DNA of 8,937 nucleotides from an uncultured Oscillospiraceae bacterium (lineage in GTDB: Bacteria; Bacillota; Clostridia; Oscillospirales; Acutalibacteraceae), in the NCBI GenBank assembly GCA_900544375.1, contig UQUZ01000061.1:1-8937 (forward strand). Reading direction: 5' to 3'. Positions 6,717 through 8,937 of the stretch are shown here, one piece after another. The position numbers were made by a program, and so were the translations under genes. The notes beneath the pieces are model-generated. The model saw only the letters and a list, made by a program, of their open reading frames with translations, had not been told where the DNA came from and did no database searches. Positions within the stretch are counted from its first letter, which is position 1. Every line of letters begins with the position of its first letter.

Positions 6717-7403
6717 TTACCCCTCCGGTTCCTCCGGCTCGAAGCGGTAGCCCGTTTTGATCACCGTGCGGATCTCTCCGGCTCGTCGGCCGAGTGCCTT
6801 ACGCAGTTTTTTGATATGAGTGTCCACGGTGCGGATATCGCCGTCATAGGCATAGCCCCATACCCTGCGCAGCAATTGCTCGCGCGAAAGCACCATTCCC
6901 CTGTGCTCCATCAAACACACCAGTAGCTCGTATTCCTTCGGTGTAAGGGAAATCGGGGTTTCATCCACCGATACCTCTCGGCGCAGGTCGTCCACCTGAA
7001 TCCCGCCCATTTCCAGCATGCGCGCGGTCAGGCCCCTCCCCTTGGCCCGCTTGATAAGCGCCAGCGCCTTCGCGTGGAGCACGGGGAGCGAAAACGGCTT
7101 CGTGACATAATCATCCCCGCCGAACCCGTAGCCGAGCAGCTCGTTTTCCTCTCCGCTGCGCGCGGTCAGGAAAATGACTGGCACGGGATTCTCCCGCCGC
7201 AATGCACGGCAGACGGTCAGGCCGTCGAGCTTTGGCATCATAATATCGAGAAACACGATATCAAACGCCTGCTCCTCCAGCTTAGCCAGCGCCTCCTCCC
7301 CATCCCGGCAGGTGGTCACATCAAAATCCTTCGCCGTAAAGTAATCCCACAGCATCATTCTCAGCTGTGGCTCATCCTCTGCGGCCAGCAAACGGTAGCG
7401 CAT
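6717..7403 (-). CDS. Response regulator, OmpR/PhoB family
   Basis: Cytoplasmic transcription factor of 228 residues, the usual length. The receiver domain (1-120) has the acidic pair E9/D10, phosphoacceptor D53 in FLDIMMPKLDG, T80 and K102 in GDDYVTKPF. The winged-helix DNA-binding domain (about 130-225) shows LTPKEYELLVCLMEH, VLSREQLLRRVWGY, the recognition region RTVDTHIKKLRKAL and the wing KTGYRFE. All conserved phosphorylation residues are present, so it should be functional. AGGAGG lies 8 nt before ATG 7403. Its gene starts the operon, with the cognate kinase beginning 34 nt after its stop. The promoter must lie in the divergent region 7404-7660, but I cannot identify a convincing minus-strand promoter there. 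Targets are unknown; self-regulation is common in the family, and the nearby direct repeat (7540-7569) is a candidate site only. Confidence 0.95.
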   Translation of the reverse strand: MRYRLLAAEDEPQLRMMLWDYFTAKDFDVTTCRDGEEALAKLEEQAFDIVFLDIMMPKLDGLTVCRALRRENPVPVIFLTARSGEENELLGYGFGGDDYVTKPFSLPVLHAKALALIKRAKGRGLTARMLEMGGIQVDDLRREVSVDETPISLTPKEYELLVCLMEHRGMVLSREQLLRRVWGYAYDGDIRTVDTHIKKLRKALGRRAGEIRTVIKTGYRFEPEEPEG

Positions 7404-7498
7404 CGTCTGCTCCTCCTTCTATTCCTGATGAGGATATTGTAATTCCCCTATATGTATTCTTTGTGTCTTTCCATCGGGTAATATGAAACGCGCCCAAT

Positions 7499-7525
7499 TT
7501 AGCACTCGTTATAATCGAGTGCTAA
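7499..7525. promoter_or_regulatory. CIRCE operator (HrcA binding site)
   Basis: TTAGCACTC (7499-7507), a 9-nt spacer (7508-7516), and GAGTGCTAA (7517-7525) match the CIRCE consensus at every position of both arms. CIRCE is bound by the repressor HrcA, which is released from DNA on heat shock when GroEL is titrated away. It lies 151 bp upstream of the hsp20 start and 95 bp upstream of the response-regulator start on the other strand. The spacer contains TATAAT (7510-7515), but I find no fitting -35. The natural target is the hsp20-clpB pair, though the symmetric site could affect both directions. Intergenic 7404-7676 otherwise holds only the elements listed here. Confidence 0.95.
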
Positions 7526-7539
7526 TGTTTACACTTCCG

Positions 7540-7569
7540 TCATAAATGATATCTATTTTTTTCATAAAT
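7540..7569. repeat. Direct repeat TCATAAAT, 22-bp period
   Basis: TCATAAAT occurs at 7540-7547 and again at 7562-7569, a centre-to-centre distance of 22 bp, about two helical turns. The second copy overlaps the predicted -35 of the hsp20 promoter. Direct repeats on one helix face are typical OmpR-family sites, but in AT-rich intergenic DNA two 8-mers can match by chance. Confidence 0.35.
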
Positions 7570-7586
7570 ACCGGGTATGCTAAAAT
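7559..7586 (+). promoter_or_regulatory. Extended -10 promoter for hsp20
   Basis: TTTTCA (7559-7564), a 16-nt spacer ending in the extended element TGC (7578-7580), and TAAAAT (7581-7586) form a good extended -10 sigma-A promoter. The -35 is weak (four of six), which the TG element can compensate. Transcription would start near 7592-7593. CIRCE then lies at about -94 to -67, too far upstream for simple occlusion, so a second CIRCE-linked promoter may exist; TTTACA (7528-7533) with a poor -10 (TATCTA, 7550-7555) is one weak candidate. Confidence 0.55.
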
Positions 7587-7591
7587 CATTG

Positions 7592-7609
7592 ATCCGGGGA
7601 AAACCGGAT
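7592..7609 (+). ncRNA. 5' leader hairpin of the hsp20 mRNA
   Basis: ATCCGG (7592-7597), loop GGAAAA, and CCGGAT (7604-7609) form a perfect 6-bp stem that begins almost exactly at the predicted transcription start. A hairpin at the extreme 5' end can protect an mRNA from degradation. It does not cover the ribosome binding site (7664-7667), so a simple RNA thermometer is unlikely. This is part of a leader, not a separate RNA gene. Confidence 0.45.
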
Positions 7610-7663
7610 GGAAGCAGAACATAAACAAAGCAACCTAAAATACGGATAGAATCTGAAAGAAAT

Positions 7664-7667
7664 GGAG
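7664..7667 (+). promoter_or_regulatory. Ribosome binding site deciding the hsp20 start
   Basis: GGAG lies 9 nt before ATG 7677. It overlaps the upstream in-frame ATG at 7662, which itself has no ribosome binding site. The resulting N-terminus, MFELIP, is typical of small heat-shock proteins in this group. Confidence 0.75.
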
Positions 7668-7676
7668 CGATCGGCT

Positions 7677-8108
7677 ATGTTTGAATTAATTCCCCTGACC
7701 CGCAGCGAGCGGAATATGCTTAAAGAGTTTGACCGTGATTTTTACCGGATGGAAAAAGATTTTCGCCGGGAGGAAAAAGAAATTGCCTCCATGCGCACCG
7801 ATATCGTTGAAAAAGAAGATTGCTTTCTTTTGCAGGCGGAGCTGCCCGGCTTTTGCAAGGAAGAAATTTCTATCGACATCGAGGACGGCTGCCTAACCAT
7901 CCGCGCCGTGCATAACGACGCGGAAGAAAAAACGAAACACCCATTCATCCGCAGGGAACGCCACTCCGGCGCGTATGAGCGCAGCTTCGACCTCACCGGC
8001 ATCGAAGAGGATGCAATCACCGCCTCTTACCGCCACGGTATTTTGGGGCTGACGCTGCCGAAGCGCGGCGCCAAAAAGCCCGAGAGCCGGCGCATTGACA
8101 TCGGCTAA
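7677..8108 (+). CDS. Small heat-shock protein, Hsp20/alpha-crystallin family
   Basis: ATP-independent holdase of 143 residues, a normal length, that should bind unfolding cytoplasmic proteins and assemble into oligomers. The charged, helical N-terminal arm (1-40) begins MFELIP. The alpha-crystallin domain spans about 41-129: it begins TDIVEKEDCFLLQAELPG and ends with GILGLTLPK (121-129), containing the conserved G-x-L. The C-terminal extension carries the I-x-I oligomerisation motif as I140-D-I142 (ESRRIDIG). All expected elements are present, so it appears functional. An upstream ATG (7662) would add five residues but has no ribosome binding site. A perfect CIRCE upstream implies HrcA control. 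ClpB follows in the same direction after a terminator, matching the known division of labour in which Hsp20-bound aggregates are processed by ClpB with DnaK. Confidence 0.93.
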   Translation: MFELIPLTRSERNMLKEFDRDFYRMEKDFRREEKEIASMRTDIVEKEDCFLLQAELPGFCKEEISIDIEDGCLTIRAVHNDAEEKTKHPFIRRERHSGAYERSFDLTGIEEDAITASYRHGILGLTLPKRGAKKPESRRIDIG

Positions 8109-8111
8109 AAC

Positions 8112-8154
8112 AAGCGGAGCTGCGAAGGGAAGGACCTGGCTGCTCCGCTTTTTT
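8112..8154 (+). terminator. Rho-independent terminator between hsp20 and clpB
   Basis: AAGCGGAGC (8112-8120) and GCTCCGCTT (8142-8150) form a perfect 9-bp stem with a 21-nt loop. The T-run covers 8149-8154. It begins four bases after the hsp20 stop codon. Some readthrough would supply clpB from the CIRCE-linked promoter; otherwise clpB needs its own promoter in the 76 nt that follow, where I see only a TTGAAC (8183-8188) without a fitting -10. Confidence 0.85.
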
Positions 8155-8230
8155 AAAACGCCGCTGAAAAAGGCAAAACCGCTTGAACAGATCAATTCAG
8201 GCTGTCCGCAGAGAAGGGAAGGTTATGACA

Positions 8231-8937
8231 ATGAACGCACAAAAATTTACACAGAAATCTTTGGAGGCCATCGGGCTAGCCCAAGATACTGCCATTGAGT
8301 ATCAAAATATGCAGGTGGAGCAGCAGCACCTGCTCTACGCCCTGCTAACCCAGGAGCAGGGGCTCATCCATGAGCTGCTCGTCAAGATGAAGGTGGATAC
8401 GCAGGCCATGCTGTCGGATCTCACCTTCCAGCTCGCCAACATCCCCAAGGTAACGGGCACGGGCCGGGAGGCTGACAAAATTTATGTGGCGCAGGATGTG
8501 GATCAGGCGTTGAACTCGGCTGAAAAAATTGCCGCCAATATGAAGGATGAATTCGTCTCTGTTGAGCACCTCTTTCTCTCCCTGCTCGACAACGCCAACG
8601 ATAAATTGAAGCAGCTTTTCAAAGACTATCATATCACAAAGGACACCTTTTTGAAAATTCTGATGGGGGTGCGCGGCGCCACACGTGTAACGACCAACAC
8701 GCCGGAAGATACCTATGACGCGCTGAAAAAATACGGCGACGACCTTGTCGAGCGCGCGCGCAGCAAAAAGCTTGACCCGGTCATTGGCCGGGATGAAGAA
8801 ATTCGCAACGTCATCCGCATCCTCTCCCGTAAAACAAAGAACAACCCCGTGCTCATCGGCGAGCCCGGCGTGGGTAAAACGGCCATCGCCGAGGGTCTGG
8901 CCCAGCGGATCGTGAAGGGCGACGTGCCCGGCAGTCT
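8231..8937 (+). CDS. clpB: ATP-dependent chaperone ClpB, N-terminal part (cut by window edge)
   Basis: Hsp100 disaggregase that threads aggregated proteins through a hexameric ring with help from DnaK. Only the first 235 codons are visible and the frame is open at the edge. The Clp N-domain (about 1-145) contains its two repeats, starting FTQKSLEAIGLAQ and VDQALNSAEKIA. The linker leads to the first AAA+ domain, which shows YGDDLVERAR, KLDPVIGRDEEIR, RILSRKTKNNPVLIG, Walker A GEPGVGKT (210-217, with K216) and AIAEGLAQRIVKGDVPGSL. These are closest to ClpB rather than ClpC. The coiled-coil M domain that would settle this lies outside the window. Start: ATG 8231 gives MNAQKFTQKS, the usual ClpB beginning, with AAGG 8 nt upstream. 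The in-frame ATG at 8225 has AAGGGA 5 nt upstream and would add only two residues. Confidence 0.95.
   Translation, partial: MNAQKFTQKSLEAIGLAQDTAIEYQNMQVEQQHLLYALLTQEQGLIHELLVKMKVDTQAMLSDLTFQLANIPKVTGTGREADKIYVAQDVDQALNSAEKIAANMKDEFVSVEHLFLSLLDNANDKLKQLFKDYHITKDTFLKILMGVRGATRVTTNTPEDTYDALKKYGDDLVERARSKKLDPVIGRDEEIRNVIRILSRKTKNNPVLIGEPGVGKTAIAEGLAQRIVKGDVPGS

Noticed and set aside
7404..7660. CtsR operator (GGTCAAA heptad repeat) in the heat-shock control region
   Set aside because: Searched by eye because clpB/hsp20 genes in Firmicutes can be CtsR-controlled; no heptad pair is present on either strand.
1..8937. CRISPR array, insertion sequence, tRNA/rRNA, phage or toxin-antitoxin genes
   Set aside because: No regularly spaced repeats, transposase motifs, cloverleaf sequences or phage-type genes are visible; the region looks like ordinary chromosomal core and metabolic genes.

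Overview
The window looks like a chromosomal segment of an anaerobic, moderately GC-rich Firmicute, most likely a clostridial gut-type organism. Four things point that way: an [FeFe] hydrogenase, a VanR/VanS-like two-component system, a perfect CIRCE (HrcA) operator, and consistently strong AGGAGG-type ribosome binding sites. The organism assignment is inference from gene content; there is no rRNA or other taxonomic marker. No mobile element, CRISPR array, tRNA or rRNA is visible.

Layout. Six genes lie on the minus strand from 7403 down to 122, and a heat-shock pair lies on the plus strand from 7677 to the right edge. Read in transcription order, the minus-strand genes are: an OmpR-family response regulator (7403-6717), its membrane histidine kinase (6682-4985), a 104-residue three-helix membrane protein (4966-4652), an [FeFe] hydrogenase with group-B-like motifs (4509-3253), a DUF6056-type polytopic membrane protein with its own strong sigma-A promoter (3143-1701), and a FAD oxidoreductase with a C-terminal Rieske domain (1576-122). 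A rho-independent terminator separates the last two, and a bidirectional-looking terminator at 4-33 closes the block. On the plus strand are a small heat-shock protein (7677-8108), a rho-independent terminator, and the start of clpB (8231 to the edge, truncated by the window).

How the genes may work together. The kinase, regulator and small membrane protein are tightly spaced and form one operon. I see no terminator or convincing promoter in the 142 bp before the hydrogenase, so hydrogenase expression may be coupled to the two-component system. The divergent 273-bp region between the regulator and the heat-shock gene holds a perfect CIRCE, an extended -10 promoter, a hairpin at the predicted mRNA 5' end, and an 8-bp direct repeat at 22-bp spacing. 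Hsp20 (holdase) and ClpB (disaggregase) form a known functional pair, and the terminator between them suggests that readthrough, or a separate promoter not seen here, sets clpB level.

Most genes belong to known families. The parts least explained by known biology are the kinase-small membrane protein-hydrogenase arrangement, the kinase's large unrecognised extracytoplasmic sensor with no HAMP domain, and the layered heat-shock control region. I did not find a clearly new multi-gene system. Several start codons were moved inward from the longest open frame because promoter or ribosome-binding-site positions require or favour it.
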